From positions 496,001-560,000 of the forward strand of contig NZ_BDCA01000001.1 in assembly GCF_001613265.1 (NCBI RefSeq): 64,000 nucleotides of DNA, read 5' to 3'. Source of the stretch: Nocardia vermiculata NBRC 100427. GTDB taxonomy: Bacteria; Actinomycetota; Actinomycetes; Mycobacteriales; Mycobacteriaceae. Made by a program: the position numbers and the translations under genes. The notes beneath the pieces were generated by a model. The model did not search any database, had not been told where the DNA came from, and worked only from the letters and a program-made list of their open reading frames with translations. Of the stretch, positions 1 to 9,671 are shown in pieces (the stretch's first letter is position 1; each line of letters begins with the position of its first letter).

Positions 1-243
1 GGTCGCAGCGATGGACGAGCTCACCACCGCCAAGTAGAGGCCCCGCATCGGGGTGGACACGGTGTCGAAGCGGGACTGGAACGGCAGGGTGAGTAGGAAG
101 CCGGTGAGCAGCTGCACCCCGGTCTGCACCACTCGCAACTCCTGGAACAGGGCAGCCAGATTACGGTCCAGCTGCTGTGTCTCGGTTTCCCCTCGGGCCC
201 GAAGGTTCCAGTCGGCCCCGCCCGTGGGCTGCGCCTGCTCCAT
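1..243 (-). CDS. DUF6328-like membrane protein, N-terminal part
   Basis: The gene runs off the left edge; only its first 81 codons are present, from the ATG at 243. The visible protein has a polar N-terminus, an amphipathic stretch (LDRNLAALFQELRVVQTGVQ, residues 25-44), a hydrophobic segment at about 45-55, and the beginning of a second one near residue 70. That pattern resembles the start of DUF6328, a family of small four-helix actinobacterial membrane proteins of unknown function. It is divergent from the AraC-type gene, with 62 nt between the two starts. The family call is from recognition of the LFQELRVVQTGVQ region; no function can be inferred. Confidence 0.7.
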   Translation of the reverse strand, partial: MEQAQPTGGADWNLRARGETETQQLDRNLAALFQELRVVQTGVQLLTGFLLTLPFQSRFDTVSTPMRGLYLAVVSSSIAAT

Positions 244-305
244 CGACCAACCCTATCTCCGCCCGGCCTGCACAGTTCATCAATAGTTCCGGCCATAATG
301 GTGGT

Positions 306-1361
306 ATGCACACCGTCGAGTCGCCCGAGGTCCGCACCTGGAACTTCGCTCGTGGAATCGCCAGCGTCACCGTCATGACGGAATTCGCGGCCGAACGCGG
401 GATACCGGCGGAGCGGCTGTTATCGGGTTCCGGCATCGCGCCGGCCGCCCTGGCCGACCCGGCCGCCCAGATTCCCGCCGAGGCCGAACTGAGGGTGGTA
501 CGCAATCTGGTCGCCGAACTCGGCGATGTCCCTGGGCTCGGCATCGAGGTCGGGCGCCGGTACCGGTTGAGCACCTTCGGCATCTTCGGTTTCGCCTGTG
601 TCACGAGCCCCACGCTGCGTGAGGCGATCTCATTGGCGCTGCGCTACTACCGGCTCGGATTCGCCTTCTGCACCCCGATCGTCGAGTACCGCAACGACGA
701 TGTGGTGGCCTGGATCCACCACGAACTCATTCCGGCCGACGTCCAGCAGTTTCTCGTCGAACGCGACATCGTCGCGATGCACCGGGTGATGGGCGATCTA
801 CTCGGGCACGACTTCGCCTTCGCCCGTATCGAATTCGGCTATCCGGCGCCGCGCTACGCCGACCGGATCCGCGGCGTTCTGGGTGCCGAACCGGCGTACG
901 GACGCCCACACACCATGTTCACGGTCGCGCCCCAGATCCTGGCGCAACCACTGCCGCAGGCCAATCAGCAGACCTGGGCGGTCTGTATCGCGCAGTGCCG
1001 GGACCTGGTGCAGCGACGCAGCGCTCGCACCGGCATCGCGGCGGAGGTTCGCGAGCGACTGCTGCCGGGCAGCGGGGCCACCGGCATCACCACCCCGCCG
1101 CCGATCGAGGTGGTGGCCCGCGACCTCACCATGAGCGTGCGCACCCTGCGACGCCGCCTCACCGACGCCGGGACCAGCTATCGAGCCCTACTCGACGAGG
1201 TGCGCCGCGCACTGGCCCAGGAAATGCTGTCCGGTACCCCGCTCACGATCGACGACATCGCCATCCGGCTGGGTTACGCCGAGGCGACGCCGTTCATCCA
1301 TGCCTTCAAACGTTGGACGGGCACGACCCCCGCGGCATACCGACGTGACCGAAACTATTGA
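306..1361 (+). CDS. AraC family transcriptional regulator
   Basis: A DNA-binding regulator of about 351 residues. The N-terminal two thirds resemble the arabinose-binding-like domain (PF12625) of the OruR/ArgR-type AraC subgroup. The last 100 residues form the double helix-turn-helix: SVRTLRRRLTDAGTSYRALL then IDDIAIRLGYAEATPFIHAF, ending in the usual W-x-G-x-x-P-x-x-YRR. The ATG at 306 gives the usual family length. A CATAAT box at 294-299 lies six bases before it, which suggests a leaderless transcript; no convincing -35 was seen. It sits 84 nt upstream of choD on the same strand, so it may control that gene, but this is inference from position only. Confidence 0.88.
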   Translation: MHTVESPEVRTWNFARGIASVTVMTEFAAERGIPAERLLSGSGIAPAALADPAAQIPAEAELRVVRNLVAELGDVPGLGIEVGRRYRLSTFGIFGFACVTSPTLREAISLALRYYRLGFAFCTPIVEYRNDDVVAWIHHELIPADVQQFLVERDIVAMHRVMGDLLGHDFAFARIEFGYPAPRYADRIRGVLGAEPAYGRPHTMFTVAPQILAQPLPQANQQTWAVCIAQCRDLVQRRSARTGIAAEVRERLLPGSGATGITTPPPIEVVARDLTMSVRTLRRRLTDAGTSYRALLDEVRRALAQEMLSGTPLTIDDIAIRLGYAEATPFIHAFKRWTGTTPAAYRRDRNY

Positions 1362-1445
1362 TTTCTTGGCCGTCGCTCTTTGAGGTCCGCCGCGAGCCGC
1401 TCCTAGGCTACGAAGAGCGGATCGTGACGAGGAAAGGCGCCGACG

Positions 1446-3149
1446 ATGGGGTTCGACTACGACGTGGTGGTGATCGGGTCGGGATTCGGTGGCAGCGTCA
1501 GCGCGTTGCGCCTGACCGAGAAGGGCTACCGCGTCGGCGTCCTGGAGGCCGGACGCCGTTTCGCCGATCACGAGTTCGCGAAAAACTCCTGGCGCGCCCG
1601 CCAGTTCCTGTGGGCGCCCAAGCTGGGCTGCTTCGGAATCCAGCGGCTGACCCTGCTGAAGGACACCTTCATCATGAGTGGTTCCGGCGTCGGCGGCGGT
1701 TCCCTGGTCTACGCAAATACGCTCTACGAACCGCCGGCCAAGTTCTACGCCGATCCGCAGTGGGCCCACATCACCGATTGGGGTCAGGAACTGGCGCCCC
1801 ACTACGACCAGGCCAAACGCATGCTGGGCGTCACCGACAATCCGGCCACGACGGCGTCGGACCGGGTCCTGCGCGAGGTGGCCGACGAGATGGGGGTCGG
1901 CGACTCCTATCGCGCCACCCCCGTCGGAGTCCTGTTCGGCGGGAAGGGAACCAGGGCCGGACAAGAGGTGGCCGATCCGTTCTTCGGCGGCACCGGCCCG
2001 ACACGTCGGACCTGCACCCACTGCGGCGAATGTATGACCGGATGCCGGCACAACGCGAAGAACACGCTGGTCAAAAACTATCTGTATCTGGCCGAAAAGG
2101 CCGGCGCCACCGTGCACGAGCGGACCACCGTCGTCGACGTGGTGCCGCTGGCAGCGGGCGGATACCGGGTCGACACCGTGCGCACCGGGCGGTGGATCCG
2201 GACCTCCCGGCGCAGCTTCACCGCCGAGCAGGTGATCTTCGCCGCCGCCGCGCTGGGCACCCAACGCCTGCTGCACCGGTTGCGTGACCGCGGTTCGCTA
2301 CCGCACATCTCGCCGCGTCTGGGCTACCTGTCGCGCACCAATTCCGAAGAGCTGATGGCGATTCGCAGCCGCCGCCGGGATACCGATTTCACCAAGGGCG
2401 TGGCCATCACCTCGTCGCTGCATCCCGATGCCGACACCCATGTGGAGCCGGTGCGCTACGGCAAAGGCAGCAATGTGCTGTCGCTGATGACGACGGTGAT
2501 GTACGACGAGGACGGCACCACCGCACCGCTGCGGCTGTGGGCGCGGGCGAACTGGCGGCACCGTCGCGACCTGCACCGGGTGCACAACCCGCGACACTGG
2601 TCGGAACGGATGGTCGGCCTGCTGGTGATGCAGTCGCTGGACAATTCGCTGACCACCTTCACCGAGCGCAGCCTGTTCGGTCGCCGCCGGATGACCACGA
2701 AACAAGGTGAAGGGCAACCGAATCCGACCACGATCCCGGCCGGGCACGAGGTAGCCCACCGGGTGGCCGACAAGATCGACGGCGTGGCGACCACCGGATT
2801 CACCACACTGTTCGGCGTCCCGATGACCGGCCATTTCATCGGCGGCTGCGCCATCGGCGACTCCCCCGAAACCGGTGTGATCGATGGGTATCAGCGCATG
2901 TACGGCCATCCCGGTCTGCACGTGATCGACGGATCGGCGATATCGGCGAATCTCGGCGTGAATCCGTCACTGACCATCACCGCCCAGGCCGAGCGCGCCG
3001 TCGCACTGTGGCCCAACAAGGGTGCGGCCGATGCCCGACCGGCCCTCGGCACGGCCTACCGGCGGCTGGCGCCGATCGCCCCCGAGGCGCCGGTGGTACC
3101 GGCCGACGCACCGGCCGCGCTGCGGTTGCCCATCGTCGGTATCAGCTGA
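1446..3149 (+). CDS. choD: ChoD-type GMC oxidoreductase (putative cholesterol oxidase)
   Basis: A 567-residue FAD enzyme of the glucose-methanol-choline family, closely similar along its length to M. tuberculosis ChoD (Rv3409c, 578 aa). The Rossmann FAD motif GSGFGG is at residues 11-16. GSGVGGGSLVYANTLY follows at 79-94, and the conserved tail ANLGVNPSLTITAQAERA is present near the C-terminus. Residues 190-200 carry a C-x2-C-x2-C-x3-C pattern. The expected reaction is oxidation of 3-beta-hydroxysterols to 3-keto-4-ene steroids, but ChoD-type proteins are much less firmly assigned than Streptomyces ChoA, and the true substrate may differ. No signal peptide is seen, so it is probably cytoplasmic. 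GAGGAAAGG precedes the ATG. Confidence 0.85.
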   Translation: MGFDYDVVVIGSGFGGSVSALRLTEKGYRVGVLEAGRRFADHEFAKNSWRARQFLWAPKLGCFGIQRLTLLKDTFIMSGSGVGGGSLVYANTLYEPPAKFYADPQWAHITDWGQELAPHYDQAKRMLGVTDNPATTASDRVLREVADEMGVGDSYRATPVGVLFGGKGTRAGQEVADPFFGGTGPTRRTCTHCGECMTGCRHNAKNTLVKNYLYLAEKAGATVHERTTVVDVVPLAAGGYRVDTVRTGRWIRTSRRSFTAEQVIFAAAALGTQRLLHRLRDRGSLPHISPRLGYLSRTNSEELMAIRSRRRDTDFTKGVAITSSLHPDADTHVEPVRYGKGSNVLSLMTTVMYDEDGTTAPLRLWARANWRHRRDLHRVHNPRHWSERMVGLLVMQSLDNSLTTFTERSLFGRRRMTTKQGEGQPNPTTIPAGHEVAHRVADKIDGVATTGFTTLFGVPMTGHFIGGCAIGDSPETGVIDGYQRMYGHPGLHVIDGSAISANLGVNPSLTITAQAERAVALWPNKGAADARPALGTAYRRLAPIAPEAPVVPADAPAALRLPIVGIS

Positions 3150-3162
3150 GCGGGGCGCCGGG

Positions 3163-4923
3163 TCAGGTCCGCGTTCGGGGCAGCTGCACCGACGACTCGA
3201 GCAAGGCCGCGTGCACGAACGCCTGCGGCAGATTGCCGCGCAGCTGGCGCTGAGTGACGTCGTATTCCTCGGCGAACAGACCGGGAGTCCCGCACGCGGC
3301 ACGGTTGCGTTCGAAATACCGCATCGCAGTGAGCGGCTGCCCGAGCTGGTGCGCGGCAGTCGCCATGGTGAACCCGCACAGCAGAAATGCGCCTTCGCTC
3401 ACCTCGAGCGGGCGGTCGTCGTGACGGTAGCGATACACGAAGTGATCGGTGGACAGCTCGTCACGCACCGCGCCGAAGGTCGCCGCATACCGCGGATCGT
3501 CGGCCGGCACGGCGCCGCGAATCATCGCCAGCATCAGCGATGCGTCGACCCCGGCCAGGTCCGGTGCGCGTTGCCAGCGTCCACTCGAATGCAGGCCGAC
3601 CCGCGAGGAGTCGGCGAGCAAACGGTCGGCCAGTGCACTGCAGGCCGCGGTGTCGGCACCGGTCGCCGGCGACGCGGCGACCGCGCGCAGGCCCGCTGCG
3701 CAGATCAGGCGAGAATGCGTCCAGCGCCGGTTGTCGAGCTCCCAGATGCCGGCTTCCGGACGGTGATGGTTCTCGGCGATCGCAGCCACCGCGAGCGCGA
3801 TCGCGCGCCGCTGATCGTTGTCGAGACGATCGTGGCGCGCCGCGGCGGCGAACAACAACAGCAGCTCACCGAAGGTGTCCAGCTGAAATTGGCCGTACAC
3901 GCGGTTGCCGGTGACCGGTTGTGCACCCGGATATCCGGGCAGATCGACCGGCCGCACCGGCGGTAGCCCGGCGCCGTTCACCGTGTAGGCAGGTGACAGC
4001 TCCGGCCCGTCGGCGAGGATACGCGCGGTCGCGAACCGGATCGCGTCGTCGAGCAGCGGGTGCCCTCCGGCGGCTGCCGCGACCGCCTGCCCGGCCAGAC
4101 ATTGATCGCGGAGCCAGACGTATCGGTAGTCGTAGTTCTCGTTCCGATCGGCTCGTTCCGGCAGGCTGGTGGTCGCCGCCGCCACCATGCCGCCGGAATC
4201 GGCGGTCATTCCGCGCAATACGGCCAGGGCATGGGCCGCATCGCGCGGAGCGATACTGTCGCCGATGTCGAGACGCTCGCTCGCCCAGGCATTTTCGGTC
4301 GCCGACCAGCAGATATCCGGATCCGGTAGTTGGTCGGGCAGGCCGTGATCGGACAGCTCCAGGATCAGGTCGCGGTGTTCTCCTTCCGGGACACGGAGGT
4401 GGGCGGTCCAGCCCTGCTCGGTCCCTTCTCCGGTGATCCGGGCTGTGGGCGCTCCGCTCCAGCGCACCCGGATCGCGCCCGCCCGCGCGGACCAGATCCC
4501 CTGGTCGAGGCTCTGTGCACGGATCGGATGCTGCCCGAAGCCGGCCACCGGCCGCAGCAGGATGTCGACCTCCGCATCCCCGTATTCGGCGACGATGCGC
4601 CGCAGCAGAATCGCGCGGTGCCGATCGCCCGGAAAGACCAGTGCCTCCCGGCATTCGATCACCGCCCGTCCGGCCACCCAGCGCGAGCGCCAGATCAACG
4701 TGTTGTTCTCGTAGTACCCACCCCAGACGAACGGGTCGGAGGGGGTGATCGCGTACATCCCCGAGCCGCCGAGCAACGTCGCGAAGACGGCGTCGTCGTC
4801 CCAACCGGGCAAGCACATCCACGAGATGTCACCGCGCGGGCCGATCAGGGCACCGCGCCGGCCATCGGCGATGAAGGCGTATTCACGAAGAACATGCGGG
4901 GCGGCGGCGGAATTCGCGATCAT
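3163..4923 (-). CDS. Glycoside hydrolase family 15 protein (trehalase/glucoamylase type)
   Basis: A cytoplasmic (alpha/alpha)6-barrel hydrolase of 586 residues. The N-terminus (EYAFIADGRRGALIGPRGDI) is the bacterial GH15 start. Family signatures are YRYVWLRDQ near residues 266-274, GIWE at 392-395 and EGAFLLCGF at 510-518; the two glutamates (about 395 and 510) match the general acid and base positions of GH15. Mycobacterial members hydrolyse trehalose, others act on malto-oligosaccharides, so the substrate is open. At 586 residues it is somewhat shorter than the mycobacterial trehalase (about 640). It converges on choD with 13 nt between stop codons and ends an apparently single-gene unit. 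Confidence 0.82.
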   Translation of the reverse strand: MIANSAAAPHVLREYAFIADGRRGALIGPRGDISWMCLPGWDDDAVFATLLGGSGMYAITPSDPFVWGGYYENNTLIWRSRWVAGRAVIECREALVFPGDRHRAILLRRIVAEYGDAEVDILLRPVAGFGQHPIRAQSLDQGIWSARAGAIRVRWSGAPTARITGEGTEQGWTAHLRVPEGEHRDLILELSDHGLPDQLPDPDICWSATENAWASERLDIGDSIAPRDAAHALAVLRGMTADSGGMVAAATTSLPERADRNENYDYRYVWLRDQCLAGQAVAAAAGGHPLLDDAIRFATARILADGPELSPAYTVNGAGLPPVRPVDLPGYPGAQPVTGNRVYGQFQLDTFGELLLLFAAAARHDRLDNDQRRAIALAVAAIAENHHRPEAGIWELDNRRWTHSRLICAAGLRAVAASPATGADTAACSALADRLLADSSRVGLHSSGRWQRAPDLAGVDASLMLAMIRGAVPADDPRYAATFGAVRDELSTDHFVYRYRHDDRPLEVSEGAFLLCGFTMATAAHQLGQPLTAMRYFERNRAACGTPGLFAEEYDVTQRQLRGNLPQAFVHAALLESSVQLPRTRT

Positions 4924-4971
4924 GCTCGCGCAGTACCACGAGCGTGCACCGCTAACCGCCCCGCGTCCCGG

Positions 4972-6504
4972 CTACGCCTTCTTCTGGGCGGAAGAACGGC
5001 CCGGATTGTCCTGCCCGGCAGCCTTCGGATCCTTGACACCCTGCTGCTGTTTCTCCCGGACCCCGGCCTCGACCCGCGCGCCGAGATCGGCATCGACATT
5101 GCGCCAGTACTCGAATGCTCGGGTCAGCACCGGCTCACTCACATTGTTGAGCAGATGCCCGACGATGTTGTACACCAGCCGTTCCCGGGCCGCATCGTCG
5201 AGTACGTCACGGACCATGGTGCCTGCCTGACCCCAATCGTCGTCGTCGCGGCGCAACGTGTACGCCGCACGCACCATCTCGCCGTCGGTGTACCAGCCCG
5301 CCAGCGGCCCGGCCCGGTCCGGCTCGGCGTGCGGGCCGCCCTTCGAATTCGGCACGTACACCGGATCGCCCGGATTGTGATGGCGCATGTGGCCATCCTT
5401 GGTGTACGAATGCCGCGGTGATTCGGGCGCATTGACCGGCAGTTCCTTGTAATTGGCCCCGATCCGGTAGCGATGTGCGTCCGGGTACGAGAACCAGCGT
5501 CCCAGCAACATCTTGTCCGGGCTCGGGCCGGTACCGGGTACCGAATTGCTCGGTTCGAAGGCGGCCTGCTCGATCTCGGTATGGTAATCGGCGGGGTTGC
5601 GGTTCAACGTCATCCGGCCCACCTCGTAGAGCGGGTAGTCACCGTGTGGCCACACCTTGGTCAGATCGAACGGGTTGAATCGGTAGGTCTTGGCGGCCTC
5701 GAAGGGCATGATCTGCACCTTCAACGTCCAGCTCGGGTGCTCGCCCCGGTCGATCGCCTCCCACAGGTCACGGGTGTGATAGTCGGTGTCCATCGAGGCC
5801 ATCTGGTCGCCCTCGTCCTGGGTGAAGAACTCCACCCCCTGGTCGGTGATGAAGTGGTATTTCACCCAGTGCTTCTCGCCCTCGGCGTTGATCCACATGT
5901 AGGTGTGGCTGGAGTAGCCGTTCATGTGCCGCCAACTGCGGGGGATCCCGCGGTCACCCATCAGCCAGGTGACCTGATGCGCCGATTCCGGTGACAGGGT
6001 CCAGAAGTCCCACTGCATATCGTGATCGCGAAGGTTGTTGTCCGCGCGGCGTTTCTGCGAGCGGATGAAGTCCTGGAACTTCATCGGGTCGCGCATGAAG
6101 AAGATCGGCGTGTTGTTACCGACCAGATCGAAGTTGCCGTCCTCGGTGTAGAACTTCAGCGCGAAGCCGCGCGGATCACGCCAGGTGTCCGGGCTGCCGC
6201 GTTCTCCGGCCACCGTGGAGAAGCGGGCCAGCATGGGCGTCTTCTTACCGGGCTGGAACAGCTTCGCACAGGTGTAGGGGCTCATGTCCTGGGTGGTTTC
6301 GAAGACCCCGAATGCGCCGCCGCCCTTGGCGTGTGGCTGTCGCTCGGGCACGCGCTCACGGTTGAACGCCGCCATCTTCTCGATGAGATAGGCGTCCTGC
6401 AGCAGAATCGGGCCGTCCGGGCCTACCGTCAGCGACTCCTGGTCGCTGGGGACCGGAATTCCCGCGTCGTCGGTGGTGAAGCTGCCGTGTGTCGGGTCGA
6501 CCAT
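4972..6504 (-). CDS. katA: Catalase (monofunctional haem catalase)
   Basis: Decomposes hydrogen peroxide to water and oxygen in the cytoplasm. The 510-residue length and sequence fit small-subunit (clade 3) catalases. The distal catalytic histidine is in [16 protein letters not shown] (His58), the assisting asparagine is in [12 protein letters not shown] (Asn131), and the haem-ligand tyrosine is in [14 protein letters not shown] (Tyr340). ATG start at 6504, with AGGAGAGAG upstream. It follows the small membrane protein gene (stop at 6538) by 33 nt on the same strand, so the two are probably co-transcribed. The KatA symbol is by family; the exact paralogue name is not determinable here. Confidence 0.93.
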   Translation of the reverse strand: MVDPTHGSFTTDDAGIPVPSDQESLTVGPDGPILLQDAYLIEKMAAFNRERVPERQPHAKGGGAFGVFETTQDMSPYTCAKLFQPGKKTPMLARFSTVAGERGSPDTWRDPRGFALKFYTEDGNFDLVGNNTPIFFMRDPMKFQDFIRSQKRRADNNLRDHDMQWDFWTLSPESAHQVTWLMGDRGIPRSWRHMNGYSSHTYMWINAEGEKHWVKYHFITDQGVEFFTQDEGDQMASMDTDYHTRDLWEAIDRGEHPSWTLKVQIMPFEAAKTYRFNPFDLTKVWPHGDYPLYEVGRMTLNRNPADYHTEIEQAAFEPSNSVPGTGPSPDKMLLGRWFSYPDAHRYRIGANYKELPVNAPESPRHSYTKDGHMRHHNPGDPVYVPNSKGGPHAEPDRAGPLAGWYTDGEMVRAAYTLRRDDDDWGQAGTMVRDVLDDAARERLVYNIVGHLLNNVSEPVLTRAFEYWRNVDADLGARVEAGVREKQQQGVKDPKAAGQDNPGRSSAQKKA

Positions 6505-6537
6505 CTCTCTCCTCTCCTACCGTCGATCGTGCGTGGG

Positions 6538-6855
6538 TCAGTGGCCCTGCCGCTGTGGTGGCTCCCACTGATCCCGGGCACTGGTGCGCTTGCTCTCGAG
6601 CGCGATCCAGGTGATCCCACCGATCAAGCAGGCCGCGCAGACGATGCCCGCCACGATCGCCCATCCGGCGAAGCCGTAGCCGGCCGCGGTGAGCGCCAGC
6701 GCCAGCGCCACCGCCCCCAAACCACACAGCACGATGCCGGGGATGTTGTAGGCATCCTCGATCCCCTCGCCCGCATGTTTGCGTGGGCTGCGTAACAGTT
6801 GCCGCCGCCGGCTCCGCTGCGCCGCGGTCTCCCGAGTCGGTTGCGATCCAGCCAT
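6538..6855 (-). CDS. Small membrane protein upstream of catalase
   Basis: A 105-residue protein with a basic N-terminus (RSRRRQLLRSPRKHAG) and two hydrophobic segments at about residues 40-58 and 64-84, so probably a two-helix membrane protein. ATG at 6855 is preceded by GGAGGT at good spacing, which decides the start over upstream in-frame codons. It lies directly before the catalase gene on the same strand (33 nt) and is divergent from the esterase gene. I do not recognise the family. The position suggests expression with catalase, but there is no evidence for a role in peroxide defence. Confidence 0.7.
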   Translation of the reverse strand: MAGSQPTRETAAQRSRRRQLLRSPRKHAGEGIEDAYNIPGIVLCGLGAVALALALTAAGYGFAGWAIVAGIVCAACLIGGITWIALESKRTSARDQWEPPQRQGH

Positions 6856-6963
6856 CAGGCACCTCCGTTTCGGCGGATGCGGCCACACGTGTGCTGTCGT
6901 GGGCCGTACTACCCGGGATCGGCGGTTCGAATCAGGCGAGTTTCGCCGCACTATGCTGGCGGC

Positions 6964-8187
6964 GTGGACCTGGTGTGCGTACCCGCCGACCCGGATGCCG
7001 TGACCGCGGTCGGGCCGGAGGACGATCCCACGACGGTGGGACTGACCCGTGGCGATGTCGAGCAGATCTGGGCCTCGGTGCTGGACTGGTATCGCCTGGG
7101 GACCACCCCGGCGATCCAGATCTGCCTGCGCCGGCACGGTGCCCTCGTCCTGAACCGGGCGATCGGTCACACGCGCGGGAACGCGCCGGCCGAGGCGCCG
7201 GATGCGGTGGTCGAGCCGATCACGGTCGATTCCCCGTTCTGCGGGTTCTCCACCGCCAAAGGTGTCACCGCAACGGTGATCTCCATGCTGATCGAACAGG
7301 GTGTCTTCGCCGCCGCGGATCGGGTGTGCGATTACATCCCGGAATTCGCCGCGCACGGCAAGGGTCGGATCACAATCGCCGATGTGCTCACCCATTCGGC
7401 GGGGGTGCCGTTCATGCCGGCCGGCTACCGCGGCTTCGACGCCGTCGTGGACGAGGAGGTGGCGCGGCGGGCACTGATCGAGTTGCGCCCCAGTTGGGCA
7501 CCGGGTCGCTTCCGCGTCTACCACGCCCTGACCAGCGGGCTGATCCTGCGGTCGCTGGTGCAGCGGGCGACGGGTCTGCGGGTCCGCGACCACCTGGCCG
7601 CTCGGATTCTGGATCCGCTCGGATTCCGCTGGACCACGCTGGGCGTCGCCCCCGAGGACGTGGATCTGGTGGTTCCCAGCGTGCGCACCGGCCCGCGGCC
7701 GTCGCGGGCCTGGTCGATGGTGGCCGGGAAGGCACTCGGCGGCGGCATGTCCTCGATGCCGGAATCGGCGACGCGCTCGTTCCTGACCGCGGAACTACCC
7801 TCCGGAAATCTGGTCACGACCGCATCCGAACTGTCGCGTTTCTACGAAATCCTCACCCGCGGAGGTGAGCTCGACGGAGTGCGGGTGTTGTCGCCGGAAA
7901 CCGTCCGCTGGGCGATCGGGCCGGCGCCCCGCATCCCGGGCATCGCCGGCCGGGTGAGTCGCGCCGGATTCGAACTGGGCGCCCGGCGCTCCAAGTTCGG
8001 CGCCGATACCGGCCATCACTTCGGCCGCAGCGGCCTGACCACCCAGTACGGCTGGGCCGATCCGGACCGCGGACTCGCCGGAGCAATCCTGACCAGTGGA
8101 AAAGCCACCACCGACACCGACCGCCCGACCCAGCTGTGCGCCCTGATCTCGGCCCTCATGCCCCGCACCGGAGCAGCCTGGATCTGA
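6964..8187 (+). CDS. Serine hydrolase of the beta-lactamase fold (class C / EstB-like esterase)
   Basis: A 407-residue protein of the beta-lactamase/transpeptidase-like family (PF00144). The nucleophile motif S-x-x-K is FSTAK (Ser96-Lys99, counted from the GTG at 6964), and the second motif Y-x-x appears as YHALTSG (Tyr186), the form found in mycobacterial LipE/EstB-type esterases rather than true beta-lactamases. No signal peptide is visible. GTG at 6964 is preferred because starting earlier would run into the divergent gene; TATGCT at 6952-6957 sits six bases upstream, so the transcript may be leaderless. It converges with the ABC operon (17 nt between stops). The substrate, probably an ester, is unknown. 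Confidence 0.82.
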   Translation: MDLVCVPADPDAVTAVGPEDDPTTVGLTRGDVEQIWASVLDWYRLGTTPAIQICLRRHGALVLNRAIGHTRGNAPAEAPDAVVEPITVDSPFCGFSTAKGVTATVISMLIEQGVFAAADRVCDYIPEFAAHGKGRITIADVLTHSAGVPFMPAGYRGFDAVVDEEVARRALIELRPSWAPGRFRVYHALTSGLILRSLVQRATGLRVRDHLAARILDPLGFRWTTLGVAPEDVDLVVPSVRTGPRPSRAWSMVAGKALGGGMSSMPESATRSFLTAELPSGNLVTTASELSRFYEILTRGGELDGVRVLSPETVRWAIGPAPRIPGIAGRVSRAGFELGARRSKFGADTGHHFGRSGLTTQYGWADPDRGLAGAILTSGKATTDTDRPTQLCALISALMPRTGAAWI

Positions 8188-8204
8188 CGCTCCCGCCGTG
8201 GTGC

Positions 8205-9671
8205 TCAGTCACGATCGAGGTCATCGGCATGCAGCAGCACGCGCAGCGCCGATGTAGCCGGGTCGTCCACCAGCTGCTGCGCCGTGCCTTGTTCGGTGAT
8301 ACGGCCGGAGTCCACCACTGCCAATCGATCGGCTCGGTGCACCGCGGTGCGAATATCGTGGCTTATCCACAGCACGGCCGTACCCCGGCCGTGGCAGCGA
8401 TCCTCGACCACAGCGAGGATTCGCTGTGCCAGCCGGTGATCCAGCGCAGTGGTGACTTCGTCGCAGATCAGTGCCCGGGGTTCGGCGGTGAGCGCCCGCG
8501 CGAGGGCCGCTCGCTGCAGCTGGCCGCCGGACAGATTCGGCGGGTACCGGCGGGCCTGCTCGACGTCGATCTCCAGTTCCGCCAGTACCGCCACAGCGGT
8601 GGCGTACGCCTCGGTGCGCGTGTGCCCGCGCAGCCGCAGCGCGGTCGCCGCGACCTGGTCCAGTACCGTTCGCCGCGGATCGAACGATCCCGCCGATTCC
8701 TGCCAGACGTACTGCACCGCGGCGATATCGGCACGAGAACGCTTACGCAGCACCGGAAGCGGCGCACCGTCCAACTCCACCCGCCCGGCTCCGGGAGCAT
8801 CGAGTCCGGCGAGGACTCGGGCGATGGTGGACTTACCCGCGCCCGACACCCCGACCATTGCCAGCAGTTCTCCCGCGCCGAGTTCGAGGTCCACATTCCG
8901 CAGGATCGGCGTATTCCGCCGGGTCACCGAGATATCGCGCAGGCACAGGACAGGCCGCTGCGGTACCGGCCGGGAGGGTGCCGGGCCGTCCGGTCCGGGC
9001 GCCGGGAGCCCGCCGGATCGCACGCGCCCACGCTCCACCCTCAGGACGCGGCCACCGAGCCGGCGCACAGCCACGCGGTCATGGGTCACCAGTACGACCG
9101 CAGTGCCGTTGCGGCGCAACAGATCCAGACTGTCCAGCAGTTTCGCACGGGCGGGCGGGTCCAGCCCCACGGTCGGCTCGTCGACGATCAGCACCTGGGG
9201 GTCGGATGCCAGCACCTGGGCAAGTGCCAGGCGAGCCCGCTCACCGCCGGAGAATTCGACCGGAAACCGCCGCAGCAGCCGGCCGAGATCGGCGCCGTCG
9301 ATATCGAAGGCCGCCGCCGACAGGGCCTGCGCTACCAGGACCCGACGGGCACCGCGGCCGAGCCGGTGCCCACCGGGACGAACATGAATACCGGCGTATT
9401 CGCCCAGTGCGGCGCCGATCCGCCGGGCCGGATTCAGCGTCGCGGCGGCATGCTGAGGCAGATAACCGACTCGCGCGCCCGAAAGCCGGATCTGTCCGTC
9501 CACCACCACTCCCGGCCTGCGCACCCCGGCGATCGCGGCCGCGATCGTCGTCTTACCCGCACCCGACGGGCCGAACAAGGTCACCGCCTCGCCCGCGGCC
9601 ACATCCAGGCACACATCGTCCACCAGCACCGTGCTCCCGGCACGCACGCGCAGTCCGCGCACCGAAATCAT
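8205..9671 (-). CDS. Opp/Dpp-type ABC transporter, fused double ATPase
   Basis: A 488-residue protein carrying both ATP-binding cassettes (DppD+DppF fusion) that would energise uptake through the two permeases encoded just upstream. First cassette: Walker A GPSGAGKT at 34-41, signature SGGER at 141-145, Walker B LIVDEP at 161-166, H-loop VTHD near 195. Second cassette: Walker A VSGAGKST at 275-282, signature SGGQL at 381-385, Walker B LICDEV at 401-406. The usual glutamate after the Walker B aspartate is present in both. The start overlaps the permease stop by ATGA (9668-9671), indicating translational coupling. It is the last gene of the five-gene operon. Confidence 0.92.
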   Translation of the reverse strand: MISVRGLRVRAGSTVLVDDVCLDVAAGEAVTLFGPSGAGKTTIAAAIAGVRRPGVVVDGQIRLSGARVGYLPQHAAATLNPARRIGAALGEYAGIHVRPGGHRLGRGARRVLVAQALSAAAFDIDGADLGRLLRRFPVEFSGGERARLALAQVLASDPQVLIVDEPTVGLDPPARAKLLDSLDLLRRNGTAVVLVTHDRVAVRRLGGRVLRVERGRVRSGGLPAPGPDGPAPSRPVPQRPVLCLRDISVTRRNTPILRNVDLELGAGELLAMVGVSGAGKSTIARVLAGLDAPGAGRVELDGAPLPVLRKRSRADIAAVQYVWQESAGSFDPRRTVLDQVAATALRLRGHTRTEAYATAVAVLAELEIDVEQARRYPPNLSGGQLQRAALARALTAEPRALICDEVTTALDHRLAQRILAVVEDRCHGRGTAVLWISHDIRTAVHRADRLAVVDSGRITEQGTAQQLVDDPATSALRVLLHADDLDRD

